Below, in pieces: positions 24,289-36,769 of a stretch of DNA of 64,000 nt (position 1 is its first letter; the number at the start of each line of letters is the position of its first letter). The notes under the pieces are model-generated. The model saw nothing but the letters and a program-made list of their open reading frames with translations, searched no databases and was not told where the DNA came from. The DNA is from Cinnamomum chago. Lineage: Eukaryota > Streptophyta > Magnoliopsida > Laurales > Lauraceae. The stretch covers positions 7,128,001 through 7,192,000 of the forward strand of contig CP142451.1 of assembly GCA_038049695.1 (NCBI GenBank), given 5' to 3'. Made by a program: the position numbers and the translations under genes.

Positions 24289-24705
24289 TAGTCCCAAAAT
24301 TTTGACTGTACAGACTACAATGTGTTTGACACAAGCATGCTTTACACTACTCTTATCTACAGAGGAAAGTATCTTATCCTCTTCTATCGCTTGTAAAGCC
24401 GGTTCTGTAGGTGGATCTTGCTCATAATTGATGAATATGCATTTTATTGGTCTTGCAACGACACTCATTCCCTTTTGACATGTGGTGTGTGGAAATCAGT
24501 CTAGTCCCAAATTTTATTTTAGGCAGTGTACAACTGTAGCATGTTTGATACCAGGTGTGCTATAGACTGCTCTTACCTACAGAAAAGTGTGTTTTATCCT
24601 ATTTAATCACTTTGTAGGAGGAGCCAGCCCTGTAGGTGAAATTTGTCTCCAAATTGATGACTCTGCCTTTTTGCTTGCCTTGCAATAGCCATGCCCTCAG
24701 TTATT
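24289..24705. repeat. Tandem duplication, 213-bp period
   Basis: Units 24289-24501 and 24502-24705 align throughout with diverged sequence (tagtcccaaa ... gtaggtg ... ttgatgaatatgc). It lies inside the CACTA element. Confidence 0.75.
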
Positions 24706-25179
24706 CATCTAAGCACTGAAGGATGCAAGTGAGGCCACTTTTTTTATACTAAGAGATCTGTGATTTCAGCTTTGTTACCCACACTGCTAGGAATGCAGCT
24801 TAAGGAATGCCTTCTTTTGTATGAAAGATATTATGAGATCTACACCTACACAGAAAAAAAAAATTCATTTTTTTTGTTTTCTCTCACATTTTGTTAAATA
24901 AAATATTTAATGGTGGATAAGTTACCCACCATTTTATAATTTCTTCATGGCCTTCTATATCTGACAATAGTTGACTGGCAAGATGGTCTTCGGAAAGTAG
25001 TAGGATCAGTTAATTTGGCAAGATGTTCTTGTAGGTTTCTTACATCATAATTTTTATTGAATTTGTCCATAAATCCTTCTTTTCTCTCCAGAATGGTTGA
25101 ATGTTCTGATCTGTTGTATACATAATTGGATAGATCCTTTGGCCAGATGGCATCTTCATAACCAAACATCCAAGTCGTC

Positions 25180-27840
25180 AGAACCCACCCTCATCTGTAA
25201 TTCAGTCTCAAAATTCACGACGCAGTCAGTTGGATCCACCTGAGATGGAGGTTCAGAAAAACAATGAAACAGCAGACAACTTTTTGACTGATGAACAACA
25301 AGAACAAGAGGCTGTTCGACGTGCAAATTTTGTTCGTGAACTAATTGTTGGTAAGTTCACATCCCATTGAGAATGCTGTTTTTCGTTTTCACTTTCATAT
25401 GGAGCAGGCAGTGCATTTCTTTTATCTCATATCATATGACAATTTTGCTTGTTCTTTTTGTGCCACACTGTTTAACACGCATGGGATGTTACTGTAATTT
25501 TGGTCTAGACTCTAGACAACTTTCTCCAAAAGCATCGGTTCTAATTTACTCATATAGATCTCACAGAAGAGAATGAACATTTAGAAAGTTTTCATATGTT
25601 TCAAATATTTCCGATTGCCTCGTTACTAAAAGATGCAGATAACAATGTGATATTGCCACTTTCTACTGTTCTCACATAATGAAATAGTATGGAGTAAAAC
25701 TGCAGCCCTCATAGTTTCCGATCACCATGCATCATCTTGTAACAGTGAACTGACATCTTGTGTCAGTACTACATACAACCAAGATTTTATGTTCCAGTAT
25801 TGGCATATTCGTGGAATCAGAGTGTAATTAGATGACCTGGCTCAGGAACATTGCCTAGTTCATTAGAGGCTATCTTCTTATAGACCACCTTTGCACTCTA
25901 TTCTTGGAGTTCGCTAAACCATTTTTCTTAAATTAGATCAAGGTTGATCTGTGTTTGAATTTGGCTTGGATATATTATGTATAAATTGGAAAGTTTCTTT
26001 TTTGCAAAGACCAAAAATTACATATCACTAATTAACTGTACATTTTTTTCTCTATGTTGATACTATAGTGTTCTTGCATTTATTTCTGTATGTTTGATTG
26101 CTTAGTACTTGCCAACTGACATCTTGTGTTTATACTTGTTTCCATCTCTATGAAGTGATACTTCCCCATTTACTCTCCTTCTAATGTGTTTTTTATTTTG
26201 GTTTGGGCCTGCAGATAATGCACCATCTGCTCTTATAGGGCTTGTTGGTCGTAAGGAGTATGAACGGAGTGCCACAGACATCTACTTTTTTCTTCAGGTG
26301 ATCTTTTGTCTTTTGCATTGAACATGCAATTCATTTTTTTTTTAAATCTCCATACCGGATACCGAGTTTCAAGCCACCCATGTGTCTATTTGATTTCCCA
26401 ACTTTGCTGCTGCCGCAATTTATCACTATCATAATTCCATTCAGACCACCTTCACCTTTGTAATATTTGAAAACCTTCACTCTGATGCTTTATTCTGGTG
26501 CAGTGTGGTCCACGTTAACCAAAGTAAATATAGGAAATTGACCTCTTGTTGATAAATATCACTCTGATCCAATTAATTTTCACATTGGGTTTTATCATGC
26601 CATTGGGTGCATCACTGCGACTCATTTGATGCATTAATTGCAAGTTAATCATGCCATGATTTAATCCAATCTCAACATCACTCCAATCAGAGTGATACTT
26701 GGGGAAATTAGCAATCATGTGGGAATATTGATAATATAGGTTTGCTTTAGTGCAATATGGGCCTCACCATGAATATCATGCCATTACAAGGTTATTATTT
26801 TTTTTCTCTGAATAAAATTCACACCTATGTATACTCTGTTATCATATGCATGTGTATGCACATTTATGGATATTGTAAAAACTGCCAGTCTCTCTTGGAA
26901 CATATTTTGAAATTTTTGTTCCCCTTCACAGCAATGTTTTCTTTTGTTTCTTCCTTCTTCTTTTTTTCACTAACAGCCACTTTGTCTAGTTCCTAGGAAT
27001 TCTTAAGATATGAACTTTGTCGAATGGGGCTTTCAGTGAAGAATCAGAAGTGGAGATTTATGAGGGACCATCAAGTTGGGGATCTCCTCCTATGAGTTGA
27101 CAGCATACTTTAATATGTGGTACACTTTGTGGGGCCCACCTGGATGGGCCCAAGCTGAACTACATATGGACAACACAAAGTCCAGCTTGGGCCCACCTTA
27201 ACATGAAAATTTCTGCCATCCAATATCCCCACTTTTATAGTAAAAGATTACTCAACCTCCACCCAACAAAAATAAATTCCAAGTATTTGATGGTCCCCTC
27301 TTGCATCTTTACCCTTGACTGTTCACTCACTCCTCAGTCTTCACCCTCATATCACCTCCTCGGCAAAAGCCCCTTCCCTATGAATTCTTAGTTACTCGAC
27401 ATGAATTAGGCAACCAGGTGCTAAGTTGTCTTACTTTTCTTGCTTACGGCTAGCCAGCTGCCAAGTAATCTATCTTCTTGCTTATGTTCTTAGTAAGACC
27501 ATAACTATATTGACTTGGGCAACATATAAATCTGTTGAGCTTTCGCTTGATTTAGTTGAACTGATTTTTTTTTTTAAAGAGTGCTGATTTATTACTCCAA
27601 GTATTTTTTTCCCTTTTGAACAATATGGTCTGGTTATACTTTCCATCATTTATTTGTCTATGATTCCAGTCTTCTTTTTCGACATGTGCTTTGGTTTCAA
27701 TTATGCAGTCCCCTGTTTGCTTGAAGCAACTGGCACTCGACCTCCTGGAACTGCTCCTTTTGTCAGCATTCCCTGAGCTTGATGATGTTGTCAAGCAATG
27801 CCATGAGAAAGAAAGGTTTGGAGAACTCAAAACAGAATAG
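25180..27840 (+). pseudogene. Three exons of an unidentified gene inside the CACTA element
   Basis: Three exons join in phase: about 25180-25350, 26215-26297 and 27709-27840, with GT-AG borders. They encode a hydrophilic stretch (RRANFVRELIV), then DNAPSALIGLVGRKEYERSA, then SPVCLKQLALDLLELLLLSA and FPELDDVVKQCHEKER, and they stop at TAG 27838-27840. I do not recognise the family; the Leu-rich part looks helical. The 5' beginning is not defined. The exons may be a captured fragment or a small chimeric gene whose upstream part is the HSP70 remnant. Confidence 0.55.
25263..25494 (+). repeat. Exon/intron segment duplicated at 28369-28600 (first copy)
   Basis: This 232-bp piece spans the end of the first captured exon, its donor and the start of the intron. 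It recurs with few changes 3.1 kb downstream. Confidence 0.9.
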
Positions 27841-28368
27841 GGGATATTTTACATTGAACAACAATTCAAGACTCGGGTTGTGCATTGCACATGATGACTG
27901 TGAGTATGGTAGTGGGTTGGTCCAACAGGTCTCAAGCAATGGCATCGTGTGGTGGTTTCATCGCAAGCGTCAAACGTCGACTTGATATGAAGGGTTTTTT
28001 GATAGGCTACGTGATATCGGTTAGCATGTCAGGTACTAGAATTCCCCATAGGAGGTTGCATTTTTGTAGAGCTGATCCACATCTTTATTTTTAGATGCAA
28101 TTCTTTATTTGTAATCATTCACACATTTGTGCAAGTCATGCAGTTCTTTATTTGTACTACTTCTCATGCAATTATTTATTTGTAATCTTTCTTACATTTG
28201 TGAAGCTCTTGCAAGTTCATTTGTAATAATTCATTTTTCTTGGTAAGCATACCAAGTGGTGTACCAAATGTTGTAATTCCCATCCGGTTTGGCATTTAAA
28301 AAGAAAAAAAGAAAAAAAAAAACAAGTGATCATATTTGTGAGATGCAGTTAAAAAACAAACCCTGCAA

Positions 28369-28600
28369 AATGAAACAGCAGACAACTTTTTTACTGATGA
28401 ACAACAAGAACAAGAGGCTGTTCGACGTGCAAATTTTGGTCGTGAACTAATTGTTGGTAAGTTCACTTTCCATTGAGAATGTTGTTTTTCGTTTTCACTT
28501 TCATATGGAGCAGGCAGTGCATTTCTTTTATCTCGTATCATATGACAATTTTGCTTGTTCTTTTTGTGCCACGCTGTTTAACACGCATGAGATGTTACTG
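28369..28600 (+). repeat. Second copy of the 25263-25494 segment
   Basis: It is nearly identical to 25263-25494 and includes the exon end (ACTGATGAACAACAAGAACA) and its GTAAGT donor. It shows internal duplication of captured sequence within the CACTA element. Confidence 0.9.
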
Positions 28601-29624
28601 ATTGCTCCTAGTTTGCTTGCTACTATGATCTTATGACATGTGAACTGCTAGTGTTTCAATTGTTCTTTCTCTAGTGACAAAATGTTTTATCTTTAACATG
28701 AATCCTTGATATTGTTGGTTAAACTCTCATTCTTACTTGATTATATTATTGATACATAGTCAAATTGTTATTATTTTGTAGGTGAATGAAGAACTTAATT
28801 AAACGGAGATGGAATGCCTTTTGCTAAGTGGATCTACTAATTAGGTTAAGTTAATTTTGGTTAGTTAGGGATTTCCAGAAATTGTTTACAATGTAGCTTG
28901 CCTTTTTTTGGATGCTTTTGTGAAGGTTTTGGATTATGTCGTGACGCTTTGGTTACGAATTCGAAGGTTAATGTAAATAGTTTGGATTATGGATCGATTC
29001 AAATTGGCTATGTTTTGAATAGTTTGTTTGATTTAGTGCAAGGACGAGCAAGTACGTTCCTTAATGTGAATGGTGATTAATTTCCAATTAATGAAATGGT
29101 TCTTATTGAATGTTGCTATCTATATTTTTTTGCATCTTCTGTAAGGCAGGTTTAGTGATTTGAAAGTGCATCAATACTGGAGCATGTTATTAGTAATGTA
29201 TATATTGCATTTTTATTTTAAAAAAATGGATGATATCTCGCTTCTATGGAAACTGTCACAACTGATGACTACTTGTGTCACTTTCAGTCCGAAAATAACA
29301 TATTGATTACAGCTTTTGAAAAGGGAGACAACAAAGTTATCTTTCTTGTGTTGCTTTTAAGTTATTTCAGTGTCACTTTTGGGTTTAAAGTGACACAAGT
29401 AACCATTTTTTTGTGTCACTTTGATAACAGAAACTGACACAACAAATGTATTTCTTGAGACGCTTTTGCGAACTAGCTTTTAGTGACGCCGGCAGATAAG
29501 ACGCTTGCATAGTAATCAGAAAAGCGACACAAACCACTTTTTAAGACACTTTAAAAGTGACTCATTAAGACATTTTTTTGTAGTATACTGTGATCTACAT
29601 CCTATCAGATCTGATTTTGGTTTC

Positions 29625-29752
29625 TTCTAACAGTTGCTGCAAAAATCTCAAACACGAGTATGGTCTTCTAAGTGAATATGAGCAACTTTCAAGGAGCATC
29701 CTTGAATTGAGCAACTTTTCCACTCAAGGAGCACCTGTGTCTCAAGGTCTTT
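29625..29752 (+). other. Exon-like fragment just outside the CACTA end
   Basis: After a pyrimidine-rich acceptor (TTCTTCTAACAG) an open frame reads CCKNLKHEYGLLSEYEQLSR and then SILELSNFSTQGAPVSQG. I do not recognise it. It begins about 45 bp right of the inferred transposon end, so it may be a captured exon or the remnant of a local gene. Confidence 0.3.
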
Positions 29753-30068
29753 AAATATCATATAACAGTCATTTCTAAGCATCTACCATTGCCACAGGTG
29801 TGTAACATGCTATGAGATTTCAAGTGCATTCAGTGTTTGGCATTACTCAATGCTACTTGAGGTTTCAATTAGGAGAAATTTTTTAATTTAGATGATATCT
29901 TAAGAAGAAGCAAAATGCACATAATCCATTCCCCACATTTTCTGAGAACTTAGGTTTACTATTAAAAAAAAAAAAAGCAAGTTGCAAACCTCCATTTTTT
30001 CTGAGAACATATGTTTTAATATAAGAAACATTGAGCATGCTCAAGTACCTAGAAAAATGCAGCTCATA

Positions 30069-30192
30069 GTTCTCATTTAACAAGTTACAATTGCATATAA
30101 AAGAAAGTAAGTTCTCATTTAACAGGTTACGACTGCATATAAAAGAAAGTAAGTTCTCATTTAATAGGTTACAACTGCATATAAAAGAAAGT
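30069..30192. repeat. 42-bp tandem repeat, three copies
   Basis: The unit starts GTTCTCATTTAACAGGTTAC and ends CATATAAAAGAAAGTAA. The three copies differ by a few bases. Confidence 0.9.
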
Positions 30193-30339
30193 GTGAATAG
30201 CTTATGAACAAAGGACTAGATGAAGAATAAATAGGGGAGGCCTTTTTTAAACTTTCCTTGAAAGAAAGGCTCTTTTTTTGTTTTTTGTTTTTTTCCTCTC
30301 TCTACATGTTCATATGGCATTTTTGGGGAAAGTTTCTTT

Positions 30340-31810
30340 TTTCTTTTTTTATTTTTTTTATAACGCAAGTTACTAGTCTTTTGGGCCGGAATAATCCATA
30401 CGAGCCTAGGAGAAAAATCCGGATAAAATTCTCCTGTTAATATGAGTGAGTGGTACAAAACACGAAAAAAAATATATACTATTCAAGGGATCGATCTTTT
30501 GGTACTTATTAAAATATGTCCTAATGAATGTTTGTATAGTGTGAGAATTTAGTGATGAGAGGAAATTTGTAGGAATGATTTTTCGAAACAACGTGCCAAA
30601 TAAACTAATTTTCTTTGATCAAGAGGATGGAAGAGTTAAAAATGCAGTATTCGTCTCTAATGCAAGCCAAATAATTGTTTGGCAACTCTAGTAATATAAT
30701 CAAGTAAAATATAGCCCCTCTTTCTCAAAAAAAAAAAAAAACCACATAAAAAACACTTTAAATCAAAATTTTCGTCGTATTTTAAAAAAGAAAGTAAAAA
30801 AACAATATCATTTCTCCACTAAAAGACAAGTAAATTATATTTTTCTATACAAAAAGTAAAAAAAAATTCATAACAAACAATTAAAAACAAAATACCATCA
30901 TAACTTACTTATATGTTTTATATTTTCCTTAAAATAATCTTTACTTCACTCGACTCCATTAGTAAAGCCCCATTATTAAGAGCACATTTGGTAGTAATTG
31001 AGAACTTACATATTTGATGATTCCAAACCGCCTTGGACCGGAATTCTTTGTTGATAATTTATATAGCTATGGATTTTCACATTGATATGGGTGCTTATTG
31101 ATGTGTATATTAAGGAAGAATAGGCATGATGCATAGATCGGGAAAGCACACTATGTAGGGGGTTGGGCTTGAAAATAATAAAAAATGAGGATTTATACCG
31201 GCTCAAATCCTTTGGAAATTTACAATTCTTTTTCACGATGATTTGTTTGCCATAAGTGACCTCGGAGATCATTGTTATCACAAATTAAACTCTGTTTGCA
31301 AATGATGATTGATACTTAAGAGAGATAGAGATAAAAAGGTTTGCACACACAAACCATCCCTTTGGACTTGTTTATGGGGCCACATGACCCACTCACAGGC
31401 AACTTGTTGTGCTTGCACACAATGTATCCCTAAATTATTAAAGGCCAAATTGCTACTCATCGAATAAAAGCAATGTAAAGCCTCCATTTTTTCCAGACCA
31501 ACGGTGGCATGAAAAGTTACATCTCCATAATTTTATCCTTCGTTCAAAATAAATAAATAAATAAATAAAACAACAACATCCTTTCTACACTCTATGAAAA
31601 AAAAAACACTTTTTACACAAAAAAGTAAAAAAAAAATCTCTACCAGTTCACAACAAAGTAAACTGTACGTGAGTGAGATGTGATCGCAAAAGTGGGGTCC
31701 ACTCGTGATAGGTCCTACAATCACAAATCAATATCATCTGGAATTTTGAAATTGGGTCCTTACCATGCAAGTTTAAATTGTCATAAAGTATGTGTAGGAA
31801 GTAGGTGGGC
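30340..31810. other. Intergenic stretch, AT-rich
   Basis: It holds poly-A and poly-T tracts and a possible MITE end (agagcacatttggtagtaat at about 30980). I see no gene. Confidence 0.5.
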
Positions 31811-31812
31811 CT

Positions 31813-33504
31813 TGTTGATAGATTTTTAAAACTTTTGACCCACTTGATTCAGGGATCAAGTATCCATAAGCCCATAAATCATATCCAGAATGCAATCCCT
31901 CCATCTCATGAAAAATGTACAGCAATAAAACCTATCTAAAAGATAGAAATCAACAACACCATGCAACCAAAATAATCCACAACAAATAGATAAGCAGATT
32001 ATACATTTGGAGCGCGGTAGTGCGTTAATGGAGAATAAAACTTGCTTGATGAATAAACTCTTTCTTTTAAGCAAATTTAGGATCTCCAAGACTTATTAGC
32101 CTTCCACGTTATGACCCGTCTCGGATCTTTTTTCTCATGAAGATTAGTGGAAACTTCAAGAGAAAACTCTGCTGTAAACTCCAATGAACTAGAAGAGAGA
32201 AAAGAAGAAGAAGAGTTGTGCAACACTTGTACTTGAGAGGGTTGGGCATGGACTCCAATGTAATGTACGTCCAACCCTCTCTCCTCCTCTATATATAGCT
32301 TTCAAACATCCTCTTGTTGCTAATTAACTAGAAGTCTTACTTCCTAAAAATTAGTAACTTTTTCCTTTCTAATTAGTATAGAAGTCTCACTTCCACAACG
32401 ATTAGTAACTTACTATTACCACTATTAGAAGTCTCAATTCAAATAGAAATAGTAACTTTCTAATTCTTTCCCCTTGGAGTGCAAGTAGGATTAGTATATT
32501 TCTAATAACTTGGGCTAACGTGGGGACCACTAGGGATTCCATTGAAAGCTGGCTCCAACTGGGACAACACGACCCTACATCTCATGTGCAGTCCGGGCCC
32601 ACAGTTAATTGCAAATAACACCACTATATAAATGCAATTGCACTCCAGTATTTGGAATAAATTACAATAAAGACCATAAACTTCTCAATTGCCACAAGTA
32701 GGCATCTCTATCAATATACATTGATCAATTTGAATAAATCTGTCCCATCCAATCTTAAATCCACGTCTTATTATCCTCGAGCCCCAATTAATCACAGTGA
32801 TCATCAGCACCATCCAATTAACTCTTAATCGAAATAAGTGCGCACTTACTAATGACAAATCCATTAATTGGCACAGGGGGGGGGTAATATAGATAGATTT
32901 CATCTTGACCATTAGATGTTCCCACAGTCCTACTACCACGTAGCCAATACACCAAGGTGTTGAACTACAGTTGGCCTCACTCATTGGTGACTCAAAGCAA
33001 ATGAATAGATAGAAACTCGAGTTCATCAATGTTTTACGATTGAGAGCCTATTGCCAGGGAATTATAAGAGCAAACCTTAAAATCGAGATAGTATTTCATA
33101 AAGTGCTTCTCATGGTCCTTCAATATATCCAATGTGCCAACACCGTGATCCATAATCTTGCATTTTGATGATCGAGACAAATCACACTATCTCATAGTGA
33201 TCAAAGTGCTACAACTTTATCATATGAGATGCTCGGTCTTATCACTGGCTGTGAAGATATTTAAGTATAAGATTTGTGACACATGTCTCCCGTATGCGGA
33301 TCTCATCCATATACATATATCGCATTTAATATATTAATGGGACCCGGTTCATCTCCTGAACCATCATGTCATATGTATTGGTCATGTGCATTAAGTAATA
33401 AAACATCATTCATCTCATGAAAGGAAAGCATGATTTTATTGATAAATAAAGAAATTAATCAATTTATTACATCATCCGATGGATTGAGACAACACAATCT
33501 AACA
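31813..33504 (-). mobile_element. Probable LTR (Copia-like), minus orientation
   Basis: On the minus strand it begins TGTTAGATTGTG (33504) and ends near ATCTATCAACA (31813). It has a TATATATAG box near 32290 followed by a pyrimidine-rich leader, the layout of U3-R-U5. I saw no matching 5-bp target duplication, PBS or coding region, so the exact ends are uncertain. Confidence 0.45.
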
Positions 33505-34850
33505 ATATGTTCTTGTTTATTAGCTTTGGTTCAAACTTCGCCCCACCTTGAGTAGGGCATACCGTTAAACTAACACGTTGGACCAGGTCTGCTCTTAATC
33601 ATAGATGGGGCAAGGTTGATTATCGTATAAGAAATATGTTATGGATTGAGACTATTTACTAATCACCGGTTAAGGTTTTTAAAAATAGAACTTAGTAGTT
33701 GGGTATGGATCAAATGGGGTTGCAAATGGGCATTAAATTATCTAAGTACTAAGGTCTTGGGATTAGGGGTGCTCAAGGGTAAGGCGGGCATTTTGTTAGG
33801 CTCAAGCCACAATTCGAACACCTGTGGACCCACCCAGCGTTACATGGGGAGGCGGCACATAGGAATATCTCATCGTGTTCTACGAATTTCGCAAACTATC
33901 AATCCGGTTAGATCATTCCAACCCCTTGGTCTATATTTTTTTAATAATAAAAATGGCCTCACTTTAGTGGTTTGACGATGGGATTTGATGGATATTTTGA
34001 TTAATGGAGTTTCCATTGCTCAGCATCATGGCTCCCACCAGATGTTGGATTTGGATCATAGAAAGGTAGAGCCCACCCTTCTCAAATAACATCATCATAT
34101 TCATTTTTTCATTTTTATATCACATGATCAAGAACACCAAAACCTCATTGCATGGAGCTTGTGTCGAAGTCATTGAGCTCATTCTTGGACTATGTGATTA
34201 AGTGGTTAGGACGATGACTTGAAACCGTGAATATATATATATATATATAATCGGTAATATTCAAGCGAGAACTAGTTATTATATATTATATGATAATTTT
34301 TTAGCAAGGCCCAATTGTGAGCCTCATTTAGGGATAGGGATGGGACTGGGGTTGGAAAGATCTATCTGAGATAACTCAAAGTATTAAGTTTGACCCAAAA
34401 TCTATGCCTCTCACCCCTTCATACGTGGCCCACAAATCTAATGACTTCATATTAAAAAAAATATTTAACTCTCGATCCAATGGTTCAATTCATTCATATG
34501 TGTGTCAATCATTGAGATTAATGACTAATAAAGGGTTCCCTATTGGTTGCTAAGTTTGTATCGATTGTTAATTTGGCCCCGAATAGCTCTCGTATAATAA
34601 ATACGAACTCACTTAAATATCTACCAATATAAAAGCATTAGGGTGGGTCCCACCCCAAGTGGGGACACCACAAAGATCTTTGGCCCAAAGATTCCATCAC
34701 TATATATATATTCATACAAGAGCCACCTCAAATACCAGCATTTAACCAATTGGGGACGTCGATTTGACGCATTACAGCAAGTGTGCCAAAATAGAAGAGT
34801 AGTCGCGGAAGACAAGGCAAAGCGAAAAAGGCGTGTTCTTGCACAGTTCG
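33505..34850. other. Intergenic stretch, no gene recognised
   Basis: It contains an (AT)n microsatellite at about 34231-34250 and otherwise unassigned AT-rich sequence. A frame at 34643-35086 is probably chance, because it runs through the UTR-like region. Confidence 0.45.
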
Positions 34851-34976
34851 AACCGGGCAACAGAGAGCGTCTCCTTCGATCTCATTCCGTTCCATTGCGA
34901 TCGCTCTTCCTTCAATCTAGGTTTTCTCTCCTTCTCTCTCTCAATTCATATTCATACTCTTCCACTAGAGCGAAAT
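34850..34976 (+). promoter_or_regulatory. Candidate 5' UTR exon A (SEC12-like gene) with splice donor
   Basis: This pyrimidine-rich leader ends ACTAGAGCGAAAT before a GTAAGT donor at 34977. The exon end and about 380 bp of following intron match 39170-39575 closely. It is interpreted as the original or duplicated first exon of the SEC12-like gene. No start codon context is seen. Confidence 0.5.
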
Positions 34977-35379
34977 GTAAGTTCCTTCTCCGGATCTCGT
35001 CACAAAAACATGAATCACACCATCTACTACTAACTCATTGGTTGTGGTTGATCTGTGTAGGTTTTTTTGTTTGGGCGGAATCATAGTATTTTTACTTTTC
35101 GTTTCTCCATGATTGGCTCAATTGATACAAAATCTTCTTCTTCTTCTTTTTTTCTTTCAATTGTAGTTTGATCTTATGGTCTGTTTGATCTTTGTTCCAG
35201 AAGATGCCATCTCAGATTGAATGAATAAAGCTTGTTGATGATTAGGTGGATTTGATGAATTTGTGCGGTATCTAGAAGGAGGTATTTGTTAGCCTTTTGA
35301 GGATTTGTGATTTCATAATTGGTTAGGTTTCTACCCCATCCCCACTAATAATGAAAGGGAAAAAGAGTTTAAGAGTTTC

Positions 35380-35560
35380 TCCCAGTTTAAATCCGTAGAG
35401 CGGCCGGGGTATTTTGAACAGGAAGGGCTACGAACCCATCAAAAAGCATAAAAGGCCAAACTTTTCTCCATCTTCAGCGCTTGGTTTTTGAAAAGATTCC
35501 GATCATTCGTTACTCGTTAGAGTTCCTCTTCTTCTTCTTCTTGAGGTAAGAAAGTTCAGA
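35380..35560 (+). promoter_or_regulatory. Promoter/UTR-like segment with GTAAGA donor
   Basis: It includes an AGCATAAAAGG element near 35445, a (CTT)n leader and TTGAG followed by a GTAAGAAAG donor at 35546, the appearance of a plant first non-coding exon. Its gene is unknown. Confidence 0.3.
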
Positions 35561-36769
35561 TTTTTTGAGTTGAAACTCGCGTTTAGGGTTTTCTGTAGAT
35601 TCCTTGCATCTTCTCTCTTCTTATGGATCTCGTTGTTTATTTGAAAGATTGTCTTTTTTCCTGCTTAGATGATGAAAAACGTGTAGTTCTTTCGATTCTC
35701 GTTGATTTCTGGTTATTTTCGAGACATTTGGGTTGATGTTTTGGATTTTCACCATCTCTTTGATGATTCTAATGTTGAAAAGTCTTTATATTCGAAGATC
35801 TTTGCATTTCTTTGTTAAAGTGGTGATTTTTTTTTACAAGGTAGTGTTTGAATTTCGTTCCCAACTTCGTCCCTCTGATTTGAAAAAGATATTCTTTTTC
35901 TATTTATTTTCAAGGTTAAGTGACTTTGTTCTTTATATTCCGAATCTTTGTTTTTTTTTTCTTTATAACCAGTAAACTATTTCTTTTTTCTTTTTTCTTT
36001 TTTTTTGATAACCAGCAAACCATTTCTTTTTATGATAAGTTAGGTACATTTCCTTTAGATGGTGCTTAGTTACTTAACATTAACTATAAAAAAAAGTCTC
36101 GTCCTGACAGAAGACGATATAGCAATATTAATAGATGCTGAATAGAAGCCATTGGAAAAAGTAAACAGAAAGAAGCGCTTAAGGTACCAGGATACCTCGA
36201 TATACCCAGTGTAATGGCATTGCAGGATAAAATACCCTTTTTTTTTCTTTAAGGTTACTTCATGTAACCTTGTAGGATACAAAGCTACTTCATCCTACTG
36301 TACCAGCTTCCATAGCTCAATAAATTTTCTTAACCTTTATTATAAATGCGTAACAAAGAAATGCAATAGAGAACCTTGCGGCAAAAATTTTAGTCTATTA
36401 CTAGTATTCTTCACTCTGAGCGGATATTGATGGGACCAGGCTTACATGATGATGAACATAGTGCAATTAAATTTAGGAAAGGTTTAAAGATAATAAACTC
36501 TGTAAGAAAGAGGAAATAGAAAAAAATTTCTGAATTCCCAAGATTATGAAATTTGTAACATTATCAATGAATAGCATGTTATGGAAAGTAAATACCCATG
36601 TCGTAACCACCACTCTAAGCATGCATGATTGTACTCATGGCTGAATCTAGACATAATTGGATGAGAGTAATAAATAAGAAGATACCCATATATACCAAAC
36701 TGCTAAAGATATACTAAATTGTATAAAATAAAAGAAGGTGAACATCATTAATGAAATGAAATTGCTTAC

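Larger units (their letters stand above)
22003..29584. mobile_element. CACTA-type element carrying gene fragments (Pack-CACTA candidate)
   Basis: The right end reads ...TTTTTTTGTAGTA at 29584, the complement of a slightly decayed CACTACAAAAAAA terminus. The left end has TATACAAAAAAAATGACTT at 22005. Both subterminal regions carry many direct and inverted copies of a GTGTCACTTT / AAAGTGACAC motif (22060-22160 and 29240-29580), a hallmark of CACTA elements. I found no transposase. The interior holds a broken HSP70 first exon and exons of another gene, as in Pack-CACTA elements. Target duplications were not certain. Confidence 0.65.

Noticed and set aside
27125-27205. Short inverted repeat (GGGCCCAAGCTG / CAGCTTGGGCCC) as a microRNA precursor
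   Set aside because: The arm is only about 12-15 bp and there is no evidence of expression; too weak to call.
34643-35086. 147-codon plus-strand frame
   Set aside because: It runs through the leader A exon and across its GTAAGT donor; composition is not protein-like and it has no counterpart in copy B.
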